From positions 186,001 through 250,000 of the forward strand of contig JAXLUI010000002.1 of NCBI GenBank assembly GCA_046329585.1: a stretch of DNA of 64,000 nt, in the 5' to 3' direction. The number at the start of each line of letters is the position of its first letter. The first letter of the stretch is position 1. The DNA is from DLKC01 sp002478885. Its GTDB lineage: Bacteria; Bacteroidota; Bacteroidia; Chitinophagales; Chitinophagaceae. Below, piece after piece: positions 44,995 through 54,321 of this stretch. Under the pieces are notes generated by a model. It did no database searches and was not told the origin of the DNA. It was given only the letters and a program-made list of their open reading frames with translations. Made by a program: the position numbers and the translations under genes.

Positions 44995-45363
44995 ATGCTT
45001 ACAGTTGAATTGAATGAATTGCGCTTTTTTGCCCATCACGGTTTATACTCGGAAGAAAAAAAAATCGGCGGCGAGTTTTTAGTCGATGTTTTTGTCGCTG
45101 CCAAACAGGTTTCTTTCCCGGTGAAAGATATCAACGAAACGATTGATTACTCGGCCATTTACCAGCTTATTCAAAACATTATGCAAGAACCGGAGCCCTT
45201 ACTGGAAACGGTTGCCGGAAAAATTGTGCAGGCAATTTTTAATAAATTTTCACATGCCGATACCGTAACGACAACTATTAAGAAAGTTAATCCCCCTATT
45301 ATTGCATTTGAAGGCAATGTATCAGTAAAGCTTTCTTTAAATAGAAGTGAAATCCATTTTTGA
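44995..45363 (+). CDS. folB: Dihydroneopterin aldolase
   Basis: FolB splits dihydroneopterin to 6-hydroxymethyldihydropterin in folate synthesis. The 122-residue protein has the family's length. ELRFFAHHGLYSEEKKIGGEFLVDV holds the substrate-binding Glu near residue 20-22 (spanning residues 8-32), TIDYSAIYQLI is the second block, and the conserved lysine lies in IKKVNPPI near 97-104. No other folate genes are adjacent. It heads a three-gene operon with a TPR protein (4 bases after its stop) and an acyl-CoA-binding protein. Confidence 0.95.
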   Translation: MLTVELNELRFFAHHGLYSEEKKIGGEFLVDVFVAAKQVSFPVKDINETIDYSAIYQLIQNIMQEPEPLLETVAGKIVQAIFNKFSHADTVTTTIKKVNPPIIAFEGNVSVKLSLNRSEIHF

Positions 45364-45367
45364 TCTT

Positions 45368-46141
45368 ATGCGAAACAAAACAATATTCTTGAGTAGCCTT
45401 GCATTGGCAATAATGATGATGATAAAGCCATCTGCTTTTTGCCAGGACATAAAATTACTGCAACAGGAGGCAGCCAACCTTGAAAGGCAGTTTAAAGAAC
45501 CGGAAGCGCTCAACCGCTACAGCAGAATTGCAGAAATGAACCCTAAAGACCTGCCTGCGCTTGTAAAATGCACCGAATTGAATTGCAGCATCGGTAACAG
45601 AACTCCAGACAAAAACGCGAAAAAAAGATATTACCTGGCAGCTGGCGACTATGCTCAAAAAGCTTACATCGTTGATTCGGCAAGTGCCGATGCTAACTAT
45701 GCCATGGCGCTGGTTGCAGGAAAAATGACTGAGGTGGAAGAAGAAAAAAAGAAGATCGTGGAGTTTGTCAATCTTTCAAAGATCTACGACGATAAGGCAC
45801 TCGCCATTAATCCCAATCATGCGAAAGCGAACTACCTGATGGGCAAATGGCATTACGAGATCGTGAATCTTTCCTGGGTAAAACGAGCGGCGGTCAACAC
45901 CTTGTATGGTGGGCTTCAAAAAGGCAGCATCGACAGTGCTATTGCATACTTGGAAAAATCGCGGAGATTAGATCAGTATTTTGTCCGCAATTATTTCGAC
46001 CTTGCAAAGGCTTACGATTATAACAACCAGCCCGCAAAAGCAATTGATGTGCTTAACAAGTTGCTGAAGTTGCCAACCCGTACAGCAGACGATGAGGGTC
46101 TTAAAGTTCAGGCTAAACAATTACTTGAAAAATTACAATAA
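45368..46141 (+). CDS. Secreted TPR-repeat protein
   Basis: The 257-residue protein has a signal peptide (about 1-25, ending SAFCQ) and tetratricopeptide-like helices. ERQFKEPEALNRYSRIAEMNPKDLPALVKC, KIYDDKALAINPNHAKANYLMGKWHYE and LAKAYDYNNQPAKAIDVLNKLLKLP mark three of about five repeats. The overall pattern recalls the regulator-of-microtubule-dynamics/TPR group, and its role in bacteria is unknown. A GTG at 45347 would overlap folB; the ATG at 45368 is preferred because it begins the signal peptide. It is co-transcribed with folB and the ACBP gene. Confidence 0.82.
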   Translation: MRNKTIFLSSLALAIMMMIKPSAFCQDIKLLQQEAANLERQFKEPEALNRYSRIAEMNPKDLPALVKCTELNCSIGNRTPDKNAKKRYYLAAGDYAQKAYIVDSASADANYAMALVAGKMTEVEEEKKKIVEFVNLSKIYDDKALAINPNHAKANYLMGKWHYEIVNLSWVKRAAVNTLYGGLQKGSIDSAIAYLEKSRRLDQYFVRNYFDLAKAYDYNNQPAKAIDVLNKLLKLPTRTADDEGLKVQAKQLLEKLQ

Positions 46142-46147
46142 CAAATT

Positions 46148-46408
46148 ATGGAACTACAACGATTTTTTGAACAGGCAGTGGCCAACAGCAAGCTGCTTTC
46201 TTCAAAACCCGACAACGAGACTCTACTAAAACTTTACTCCCTTTACAAACAAGCTACGGATGGCGATGTATCTGCGGATAATGAACCATCGAACCCATTC
46301 GATTTTGTTGCCAAGGCAAAGTTTAATGCATGGAATGAACTAAAAGGCAAAACGAAGGAAGATGCCATGCAGGGGTATGTTGACCTCGTAAATCAATTAA
46401 GAGGATAA
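46148..46408 (+). CDS. Acyl-CoA-binding protein (ACBP)
   Basis: ACBP binds long-chain acyl-CoA esters in the cytoplasm and keeps a usable pool of them. The 86-residue protein is a single ACBP domain of standard length. FFEQAVANSKLLSSKPDNETLLKLYSLYKQATDGD is the first three-helix region (residues about 6-40), and KAKFNAWNELKGKTKEDAMQGYVDLV carries the conserved Lys, Trp and Tyr that touch the CoA. ACBP is common in eukaryotes and patchy in bacteria. It is the last gene of the folB operon, starting six bases after the TPR gene. Confidence 0.93.
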   Translation: MELQRFFEQAVANSKLLSSKPDNETLLKLYSLYKQATDGDVSADNEPSNPFDFVAKAKFNAWNELKGKTKEDAMQGYVDLVNQLRG

Positions 46409-46437
46409 TTAAACCATTTAACAAACAAAGTAAGCGG

Positions 46438-46466
46438 GCCATTGCAGTTGCAATGGCTTTTTTTTT
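46438..46466 (+). terminator. Rho-independent terminator of the folB operon
   Basis: GCCATTGCA (46438-46446) pairs with TGCAATGGC (46449-46457) and runs into nine T residues. It lies 30 bases after the ACBP stop. Confidence 0.9.
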
Positions 46467-46495
46467 GTTTGCGGGCCACAGTAACACAGATGTGG

Positions 46496-46612
46496 CTTTG
46501 CTTGCGACGCTCCGTTCAGCTACATCGCTACAATCGGCTCGTATTTGCATAAAGCGCTAATTTAATTTGCCGCATATAGTTACTGGCGTTGAACGGAGCG
46601 TCGCAAGCAAAG
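46496..46612. repeat. Inverted pair of dispersed repeat, class B (F 46496-46517, R 46591-46612)
   Basis: CTTTGCTTGCGACGCTCC plus GTTC and its exact reverse complement form a perfect 22-base inverted repeat with a 73-base spacer. It is the best class B copy. It lies between two convergent genes that each have their own terminator, which argues against a simple terminator role. Confidence 0.92.
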
Positions 46613-46635
46613 GTGCGCAACGAACAAATGCCGGC

Positions 46636-46665
46636 AACAAAAAAGCCGGTACTTTATTACCGGCT
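46636..46665 (-). terminator. Terminator of the penicillin-binding protein gene
   Basis: AGCCGGTA (46644-46651) pairs with TACCGGCT (46658-46665) around six bases. On the minus strand the stem runs into six T residues. The gene ends at 46673. Confidence 0.85.
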
Positions 46666-46672
46666 GTGTTTA

Positions 46673-49051
46673 TTATTTCTTTTGATTATTCGGTGGATCT
46701 TTTTTAGGCATCACTGCTTTTGGCAAGTTGCTGTTTTTCTTAGCAGTATCAGCCGGCGGTATCTCGCTTTCTGGCGCGATGTATTCGGGTTTATCGTCAG
46801 GAAGTGGAGGCTGATCGCCGTATTCTGAAGAGTTGCCGTTACCAATATCTTCGCCTTCGGCGCCAAGTTCAACCGGTACATTGTTGATCCAGTCGTAGCT
46901 GATACTATTCTGCATTACATCCGGCTTGGCGAAGGTTGATGCTACATCAAGCGAAATGTTTTTATCGGAAGAGGCCTTGTCGTAGAAGTAACCCCATACA
47001 GGCAAGGCAGCGGCTGCTCCCTGTCCGATCGCTGTGCTCTGAAAGCGGATAAAGCGATCGTCGCAACCAACCCAAACCCCACAAAGTAATTGTGGTGTAT
47101 AACCCATAAACCAGGCATCGCTGTTGTCGTTTGTTGTACCAGTTTTGCCCGCGACCTCGCCAGAAACCCCGTAATTCCAGATTGAACGGCCGGTACCGAA
47201 TTGTAAAACGCCTTCCATCATGCTTATGATTGAATAAGCTGTTACGTCACTGATCACTTCTTTTCTCTGGGGAGTATAAGTTGCCAGCACGTTTCCGTTC
47301 TTATCTTCAATGCGGGTATAGTAAAGCGGCTTCACATTAAAGCCCCGGCCGGGAAACATACTATAAGCCTGCATCATTTCATACAAAGAAATCTCAGCGG
47401 CCCCTAAAGAAATAGAAGGGTAAGGTTCAATCTTCGACTGTACGTTGCAATTGCGCAGGAAATCTACAAAACGCTTGGCGCCATCGTTACCCTCCGTGCC
47501 CAGCTGCTGCATAATGTAAGCTGTGGCGCAGTTACGGGAAAGTGCCAGCGCTTCAGACATAGGAATTGTATTGCCGGTGCATGTTTTTGCCGTTGCGGGA
47601 ACAAGTCCGTAACCTTTAAAATTTTGCTGTACGTCTTCCACCATCGTGTTGGGAGTAAAGCCTGCATCTTCAATAGCGAGGCTGTACAACAGCGGTTTAA
47701 TGGTTGAACCGACCTGCCGCTTCGTATTAATGTTTACGTGATCGTATTTAAATGTTTTGAAATCGATTCCGCCAACCCATGCTTTCACTTCTCCGCTCAA
47801 AGGATCCATTGCCATAAACCCTGCCTGCAACATTTGGCGGCAATACTTAACAGAGTCGTAAGGGGACATTACTGTATCCTTATACCTGTTGCTGTTCCAT
47901 GCAAATATTTTCATATGGGTTTTTACGTCAAAAGACTTTCTTATCTCATTATCAGGCACATCGTCATTTTTCATGTTCTTCCAGCGGTCGCTTTGTTTGA
48001 GCGCAGCCTCTATCACATTCTCATGTCCTTTCCAAACGCTGCCGTCTTTAAGGTTACTCTGGCTGTTAAGGATTTTCTGCATGTAAGAAAGGTGTTTGGC
48101 AACAGCTTCTTCGGCATACAGTTGCATACGTGGGTTGATGGTGGTATATATTTTTAGTCCATCACGGTATAGGTTATATGGTTCGCCATCGGATTTTTTG
48201 TGTTCTTTACACCACTTTTTTAGCTCTTCTCCTAACACCATTCTAAAATACGGAGCAAGGCCAGACGTCTCGTCAAGTTTTTTATAATTAAGTACAATGG
48301 GCTTGCTTTTTATTGTTGTTGCTTCATCTGCTTTTAAAGCACCGAAACTTACCATCCTGTCGATTACAAGATTGCGGCGGTCAAGTGCCCTTTTCGGGTA
48401 CACCCTTGGATTGTATGCGGTGGGTGCATTTACCATACCAACCAATACAGCCGCTTCCTCCACGTTTACACGGTCAGGTTCTTTCTGAAAAAATGTCTTA
48501 GCGGCGTTTCGTATGCCGTATACATTATCACTGAATGGAACAGTATTCAGATATAGCGTTATAATTTCATCTTTAGTAAAATTGCGTTCCAGCTTTATGG
48601 CGATGATGGATTCTTTTAACTTTTGAACAAGTCTTACAACAATATTGCTGCTTGGGGCATTGGTAAATAAATTCTTAGCCGTTTGCATGGTAATAGTACT
48701 GGCCCCACCTTCACTGCCAAGTGAAAAAACCGCCCTGCCCAAAGAACGGGGGTCAATGCCGTTGTGGTCATAAAACCTTTTATCTTCCGTGGAAACAAGT
48801 GCTGATATAATGTATTTGCTGATGTCTTTGTAGTTAACATTAACCCTGTCTTCCAGGTAATATTTTCCCATCAGGGTTCCATCTTCTGCATAAACCTGGC
48901 TGGCGAGCGATGCGGTTGGATTTTGCAAATCGTCGATCGATGGCATTTCGCCAAACACCCCGAAATTGGCGAGCACGATCAACAAAAGAAAACAGGCCGT
49001 TCCTACCAAAAACAAACGCCATAATATTTTTACAGATTTTTTCATATTCAT
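46673..49051 (-). CDS. Class A penicillin-binding protein (transglycosylase/transpeptidase, PBP1A type)
   Basis: This bifunctional enzyme polymerises and cross-links peptidoglycan. The 792-residue protein has one N-terminal membrane helix (about 8-30), a GT51 glycosyltransferase domain (about 50-240) with the catalytic Glu in VSTEDKRFYDHNGID and the GGASTITMQTAKNLF block, and a transpeptidase domain with Ser449 in QVGSTIKPLL, the SRN motif in ALSRNCATAY, and K636 in GKTGTTNDNSDAW. The C-terminal 70 residues are a low-complexity Pro/Asp/Lys tail. The open frame reaches a GTG at 49084, but the ATG at 49051 or 49045 directly precedes the basic MKKSVKILWRLF segment. It is monocistronic. Confidence 0.94.
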   Translation of the reverse strand: MNMKKSVKILWRLFLVGTACFLLLIVLANFGVFGEMPSIDDLQNPTASLASQVYAEDGTLMGKYYLEDRVNVNYKDISKYIISALVSTEDKRFYDHNGIDPRSLGRAVFSLGSEGGASTITMQTAKNLFTNAPSSNIVVRLVQKLKESIIAIKLERNFTKDEIITLYLNTVPFSDNVYGIRNAAKTFFQKEPDRVNVEEAAVLVGMVNAPTAYNPRVYPKRALDRRNLVIDRMVSFGALKADEATTIKSKPIVLNYKKLDETSGLAPYFRMVLGEELKKWCKEHKKSDGEPYNLYRDGLKIYTTINPRMQLYAEEAVAKHLSYMQKILNSQSNLKDGSVWKGHENVIEAALKQSDRWKNMKNDDVPDNEIRKSFDVKTHMKIFAWNSNRYKDTVMSPYDSVKYCRQMLQAGFMAMDPLSGEVKAWVGGIDFKTFKYDHVNINTKRQVGSTIKPLLYSLAIEDAGFTPNTMVEDVQQNFKGYGLVPATAKTCTGNTIPMSEALALSRNCATAYIMQQLGTEGNDGAKRFVDFLRNCNVQSKIEPYPSISLGAAEISLYEMMQAYSMFPGRGFNVKPLYYTRIEDKNGNVLATYTPQRKEVISDVTAYSIISMMEGVLQFGTGRSIWNYGVSGEVAGKTGTTNDNSDAWFMGYTPQLLCGVWVGCDDRFIRFQSTAIGQGAAAALPVWGYFYDKASSDKNISLDVASTFAKPDVMQNSISYDWINNVPVELGAEGEDIGNGNSSEYGDQPPLPDDKPEYIAPESEIPPADTAKKNSNLPKAVMPKKDPPNNQKK

Positions 49052-49249
49052 GCTTAGAGAACGCAATTTAGAGTTTTTACACACTTATGGTATCATAATA
49101 TTATCTGAAAGTGAGGCTTGCTTTGTTTAAAAGTTACCAGTAAAAACTTTTGCCTGCGACCCTTTTATTTCTGGCCACTGCACATTCGAAACCGGGTAAA
49201 CGTTCCGCACATTATCTTTACGTGAAACGAGCCACAATTCAATTATATT

Positions 49250-50203
49250 ATGTCACTAATAAAGAGGATCAACCCCTTTGTCAAAAGCACTAACGACACA
49301 GGCTTTGGCAGCAATGCAAATAGCCAGGCCGGTAGATTTTTAAATAAAGACGGAAGTTTTAACGTGGTGAAAAAAGGCGCACCGCTAAAACAACGTGTGA
49401 GCATCTACTACAACATGCTTACTATGCCGCGATGGGAATTCATGCTTATAATATTTATCGCTTTTATTTTCACCAACCTGCTGTTTTCTTTTTTCTACCT
49501 GATGCTCGACGAGAGCGAATTGGTAGGAATAGTGGCCTCAACCCACGCAGAAAGATTCAAGGAAATATTCTTCTTCAGCGCGCAAACCCTTACCACAGTT
49601 GGTTATGGCAGAATTAACCCGGTTGGCTATAGTGCAAGTGTTATAGCATCTATCGAAGCGCTTACTGGCTTCTTACTATTTGCGATCGCAACTGGTCTTA
49701 TCTATGGGCGATTTTCAAGGCCTATGGCTTACCTTAATTTCAGCACGAATGCACTGGTAAGCCCTTACATGAACGGAACTGCCATTATGTTCCGCTTTGT
49801 TTCCTATAAAAACAATCATACCCTCACAGATGTTGAAGTGAAAGTTACACTCGGGCTTACACTTACCGAAAACGATAAACCGGTCTTTAAATTCTACCAA
49901 CTGCCTTTGGAGAGAAACCGTGTCGACAGCCTGATGATGAACTGGACGATTGTGCATCCCATCGATGAGCAAAGCCCTTTGTCTGGCCTTACCAAAGAAG
50001 ACCTGGAAGCCGCAGACGCTGAAATTTATGTGCTCGTAAGAGGTTTCGACGATATTTTTTCAAACACTGTGCTTGCACGCTGTTCCTACACTTTCAACGA
50101 AATTATTTTCAACGCCAAATTTGTTCCCATGTACCACGAAAGCGAGGATAACACAACAACCATTCTTGAGCTTAACAAACTGAACGATTATGTAACGCTT
50201 TAA
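49250..50203 (+). CDS. Inward-rectifier-type potassium channel (KirBac family)
   Basis: KirBac channels pass K+ through the inner membrane. The 317-residue protein has a slide helix and first membrane helix (about 60-88), a pore helix and selectivity filter TTVGYG at 115-120, a second helix (about 132-152), and a C-terminal cytoplasmic Ig-like domain (about 160-300, MFRFVSYKNNHTLTDVEVKVTLG). The arrangement is the same as in KirBac1.1 and KirBac3.1. It stands alone. Together with the Kup transporter at the left edge it is the second potassium protein in the window. Confidence 0.94.
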   Translation: MSLIKRINPFVKSTNDTGFGSNANSQAGRFLNKDGSFNVVKKGAPLKQRVSIYYNMLTMPRWEFMLIIFIAFIFTNLLFSFFYLMLDESELVGIVASTHAERFKEIFFFSAQTLTTVGYGRINPVGYSASVIASIEALTGFLLFAIATGLIYGRFSRPMAYLNFSTNALVSPYMNGTAIMFRFVSYKNNHTLTDVEVKVTLGLTLTENDKPVFKFYQLPLERNRVDSLMMNWTIVHPIDEQSPLSGLTKEDLEAADAEIYVLVRGFDDIFSNTVLARCSYTFNEIIFNAKFVPMYHESEDNTTTILELNKLNDYVTL

Positions 50204-50253
50204 TTTTACGAAGAATTTTTTGAGCCCGGCATTTGTTTTTCATAGCGTCAACT

Positions 50254-50272
50254 GTTGCGTCGCACCCTTCAA
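50254..50272 (+). repeat. Dispersed intergenic repeat, class A, F copy
   Basis: GTTGCGTCGCACCCTTCAA with a clear GAGCCCGGCATTTG box at about 50222-50235. It pairs with the R copy at 50951 and encloses the Lrp/AsnC gene alone. Confidence 0.85.
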
Positions 50273-50433
50273 CGCTTTTTACTGACCTCAGCACGAACAG
50301 CCAAGAACATACTTTGCCAACTTTGTTTCTAAATATCCGGCAAGACCACACTAAAATATTTTTTTTGCAAAAAATATTCCACAGAATTTATATTTTATAA
50401 ATTCACCGTACAGAATTTACAAAATTTGCAATT

Positions 50434-50910
50434 ATGGATGAAAAAATGGACAAGCTAGACTTCCTTATCCTCCGGGAGCTTCAAAAGGACGGCACCATGT
50501 CGCTCACCATTATTGCAAAGAAACTGAACGTATCAATCGGCACTATCAGGAACAGGCTGGCAAGATTAATGGAAGATAAAACCGTTCAGATCATCGGTCG
50601 TATCGACCCTAATAAAGTGGGCTTTCACGCTTATTCAAGAATATTTATTTCAGTAAAACCAGCTAAAATCATAGAGCAAACCGCTCAGAAATTATCTACT
50701 TTTCCTGAAGTAAGTTTCCTGGCAATGATCTCGGGCAAATATGACCTTGAGCTGAATGTGCAGTGCCGCGATAACGACCATCTTATCGAGCTTATGGAAA
50801 AGATTCATGCGCTCGAGGGTATTTTTGAAACAGAAACCAATATGTACCTTAAAGTGTTCAAATTCGCTCAGCCGGATCTTGACCTGGTAAAAGATATTTG
50901 GGTCAAGTAA
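50434..50910 (+). CDS. Lrp/AsnC family transcriptional regulator
   Basis: The 158-residue protein has an N-terminal winged helix-turn-helix (about 6-60: LDFLILRELQKDGTMSLTIIAKKLNVS, IGTIRNRLARL) and a C-terminal RAM ligand-binding domain (about 68-150: FISVKPAKI, ISGKYDLELNVQCRDNDHLIELMEKI). Such regulators sense amino acids and usually control amino-acid genes. The AT-rich upstream region has repeated AATTTATA/TAAATTC tracts that could be an autoregulatory site. It is the first gene of the region leading into the GABA-type catabolic cluster, so I infer it may regulate that cluster. Confidence 0.92.
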   Translation: MDEKMDKLDFLILRELQKDGTMSLTIIAKKLNVSIGTIRNRLARLMEDKTVQIIGRIDPNKVGFHAYSRIFISVKPAKIIEQTAQKLSTFPEVSFLAMISGKYDLELNVQCRDNDHLIELMEKIHALEGIFETETNMYLKVFKFAQPDLDLVKDIWVK

Positions 50911-50950
50911 CAATTAGTCGTCCTGCCCTGTTCCTAGTTGTGCTAAACGC

Positions 50951-50978
50951 ACAAGTGAGTGACACAACAGGCGATGCC
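50951..50978 (-). repeat. Dispersed intergenic repeat, class A, R copy (GTGAC variant)
   Basis: ACAAGTGAGTGACACAAC followed by a perfect AGGCGATGCC arm and a GGCCGGCTAAC box at about 50990-51000. It is one of the fullest R copies. Confidence 0.87.
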
Positions 50979-51029
50979 CAATGCGTTGCGGCCGGCTAAC
51001 TAAAAAATGTCAAGCTTAAATAACCGCTT

Positions 51030-54000
51030 ATGAAATGTAAACTACTGCTCTGTTTTATCTGCATTTTATTCAGCACTGCAGGCTTTATGGCCCATGCCCA
51101 AAACAAAGTGACCATTATTAAAGGAAAAATTACCGGAAAGGATGGTGTTCCATTACCGGGCGTATCTGTTATGCTTAAAGGCAAACCAGTTGAAGGTGTT
51201 GTAACCGATGCCGAGGGCAACTATACGCTAAGAGTGAAAGAAACCTCGGGTACGATTGTATTTACCTCGGTCGGGTACAGTTTGAAAGAAATACCGTTCA
51301 ACGAAACCACGGGTGTTATCGATGTAAAACTTGAAGAGACCGTGAGTGTTTTGAACGATGTTATTCTTACAGGTTACATCAAACAAAAGAAGAGTGATAT
51401 AACCGGTGCCATCTCATCGGTTCGTAATAAAGATTTTAAAGACCAGCCTGTATCAAATCTTGCGCAAAGCATACAGGGCAAGGTTTCTGGTGTTTTGGTG
51501 AGTCAACCTTCCGGAACGCCTGGCGCGGGCTTAGCAGTATCGATAAGAGGCACTGACGATCCCTTATATGTGATAGATGGCGTGCCGATGATAAGCGAGA
51601 GCAATTCTTCGCTATCAACTTCTTACAATACAGATGGTGAGGAAGTGGGCAAAGGACAAAACATCAGCTCTGTTTCGGACATAAACCCGGACGACATTGA
51701 ATCCATCGAAATTCTAAAAGATGCATCGTCTGCATCTATATATGGCGCAAGGGCGGCCAACGGTGTTGTGCTGATTACAACCAAAAGAGGGAAAAACGGG
51801 AAAACGGAGTTTAACTTCAACAGTTTTACGGGCGTTCAGAATGTAGCACGTAAAATTCCCTTTCTTGACAGCAGGGGATTTATTAGTTTAATTGAAGATG
51901 CCCGCACACAGGACTATAAACTATACCAACAGGACCCCTCACTTTTTGGCGACGGCTTTGATCCCGCAATACTTACCAATCCGCTACCCGAATCGTGGAA
52001 TACCGGCGTAAATACGAATTGGCTTGACGAGATTTTTCGCCCGGCGCCGATAAGCAATATACAGTTATCAGCACGTGGTGGCAATGACAAAACAAAGTTT
52101 TTCATGGCTGGCAATTATTTCGATCAGCAGGGAATTGTAATTGAAAATTTTTACAAAAGAGGTTCGTTTCGGCTCAATGTGGACAACAAGGTAAGCGACC
52201 GCGTTACAATTGGTGCCAATGCCAGTTTTACTTATTCAAGAAACCGCAGGAGTTTTAATGATGATACCTACACAGGGTATTGTTACCAACGCCATAGGTG
52301 CATCTCCGCTGGAACCTGTTTATGAAGATGGCACTTACTCAGATTATACTTTATACCGGGCAAGCTGGCTGAGCGATAACCCTGCTAAAGTCTGCAAAAT
52401 AACAGCTTACACGACAAGCTATCGCTTCATCGGCTCTGTGTTTGCCGATATTGATCTTGTAAAAAATCTCAAGTTCAGAACATCGTTCAGCACAGACTAT
52501 TCAATCTTGCAAACGACCAGTTTGACCTATTACCACTGATGAAAACGCAGTCGGTGGTAAAGCTATCAAAGGCAATTACCGCAATACCACCTGGCTAAAT
52601 GAAAACACCTTAACTTATCAAAAATCGCTCAACGAAAAGCGATCTCACTGTGTTTGGTGGCTTCACGGTTCAATCATCGAGAACCAACCAGTCCAGCATA
52701 CGTGCCAAGGCTTTCCGAAGGCAGCGGTTTGCAAAATATTTCTGCTGCTTCTAGCATTACGGGTGCCACAGATTTAAACACAGGCTGGGGTTTGGTATCA
52801 TTCATAGGCCGCGCCAATTATGCATATGATTCCAAATACCTAGTATCGGTAAGTGCACGGTACGATGGCTGCTAAAGATTCGACCCTTCTGGCCGCTGGG
52901 GATTGTTTCCTGCCGCATCCGTTGGTTGGGTGCTTACCAAAAGAAAAATTTCTCGAGAACTCAAAATGGCTTACCAACCTTAAACTTCGATTGAGTTATG
53001 GCTTAACCGGCGACCAGGAGATCAGCAGCTTTCAATACCAAGGATTCTGGACACCCGGCAGGTATGATGGTTATTCAGGCCTAAGGCCACGCAACCTCGG
53101 CAATACTGATCTTACCTGGCAGCGCAATAAAATGTTCAATTTCGGCGCCGACTTCGAAATATTAAAAGGCAAAATTGGTGGTTCGCTTGAAGTGTTTAAA
53201 GGCAACAAGGCCAATTTAGCACAGAGTCTGTATTACCTGCTACGTCGGGCTTTCCCTCCATCACCATTAACTCAGGTGAAATACAAAACTCGGGTATAGA
53301 GTTTTCATTAAACGCGTATGCAATTAAGAAAAAGGATTTCCGGCTGGAATATTGCCTTCAACATTACCTATTTAAAAAACAAGATCAAATCGCTTTATAC
53401 AGACGGAGAATTGCTCCAGTGCCTACAACGACCTCTTCCCTACTCATATATGCAAGGTAGTGAATCGATCAGCTCTTTTTATGGTATAAAATATACCGGT
53501 GTAAATGAGCAAACCGGTGACCAAATGTTTGAAGATGTGAACAAAGACGGCGTAATAGATGACAACGACCAGATGGTTCTCGGTAAGCAACGCCTGATTT
53601 TGGTGGCTTAACCAACGATTTCCGTTATAAAAATTGGGATATGTCGCTCGTTACACAATTTAGTGTAGGCAATAAAGTGTACAATCTTATAAGGAGCACT
53701 TATCAAACCCTTGGCTGGAGCGACCAGGGTTGGGACGACCAGGGCAATCTTTACCAGGTTTATGCAAATAATGCAACCATTGTTGACAAGCGCTGGGAAA
53801 AGCCAGGAGATAAAACAGACATCCGCCTCGCTTGTATTTCAGAATTACCTGCGAAACTCATCGCAGTTTATTGAAGATGCTTCTTTCTTCCGCATAAGAA
53901 CGGTGAATCTCGGGTACACAATCAGATCGAAATCGAAGAAAGCTTTTAATTCGCTGAGGCTTTATGCGCAAGTGCAAAATCTTGCCGTAATCACCGGCTA

Positions 54001-54122
54001 CTATGGCTTCGATCCCGAAGTAAGCAGCAATGGGGGCGACAGTGAAGGAACCGCCGGTGTCGACTACGCAGCGTATCCGCAGGCCAGGACAATAACCTTT
54101 TGGCGTAAACTTTAATTTCTAA
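51030..54122 (+). pseudogene. SusC/RagA-type TonB-dependent outer-membrane receptor, broken by many frameshifts
   Basis: SusC proteins import glycans or peptides through the outer membrane with SusD. The first frame (51030-52325) is intact: signal peptide 1-24, carboxypeptidase-regulatory domain (IKGKITGKDGVPLPGVSVML near 29-50), plug with YVIDGVPM and KDASSASIYGARAANGVVLITTKRG. After about 52270 the barrel is readable only by switching frames at about 52270, 52533, 52640, 52715, 52935, 53235, 53330, 53593, 53825 and 54100, with an extra stop near 52873. The pieces, such as SYGLTGDQEISSFQYQGFW and SGIEFSLNAYAIKKKDF, remain clearly SusC-like. Removing one T near 54100 restores the normal ending ITFGVNFNF and a stop at 54122. 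Either a decaying gene or a stretch of poor sequence. Confidence 0.9.
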
Positions 54123-54166
54123 AATTCTTTTTTATGAACCCGGCGCCTGAATTTGTAGCATCGTTC

Positions 54167-54264
54167 CTTGCGTCGCACTCTTGTACTGAAGAATAACGAT
54201 GAGCAAGGTCTGAAAGCAGCATAAAGCACAGAAAGTAAAGTGAGCGACACAACAGGCGATGACC
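54167..54264. repeat. Inverted pair of dispersed repeat, class A (F 54167-54186, R 54235-54264)
   Basis: CTTGCGTCGCACTCTTGTAC and the variant GTAAAGTGAGCGACACAAC with an AGGCGATG arm lie 48 bases apart, with GAACCCGGCGCC before them and ACCGGAAGG after. The pair sits between SusC and SusD genes, which are normally adjacent in one operon. Confidence 0.86.
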
Positions 54265-54321
54265 AAAGAACCGGAAGGCGGACAATAAAAGTTTTCAAAA
54301 TCTTAAATCAACGTAAACAGT

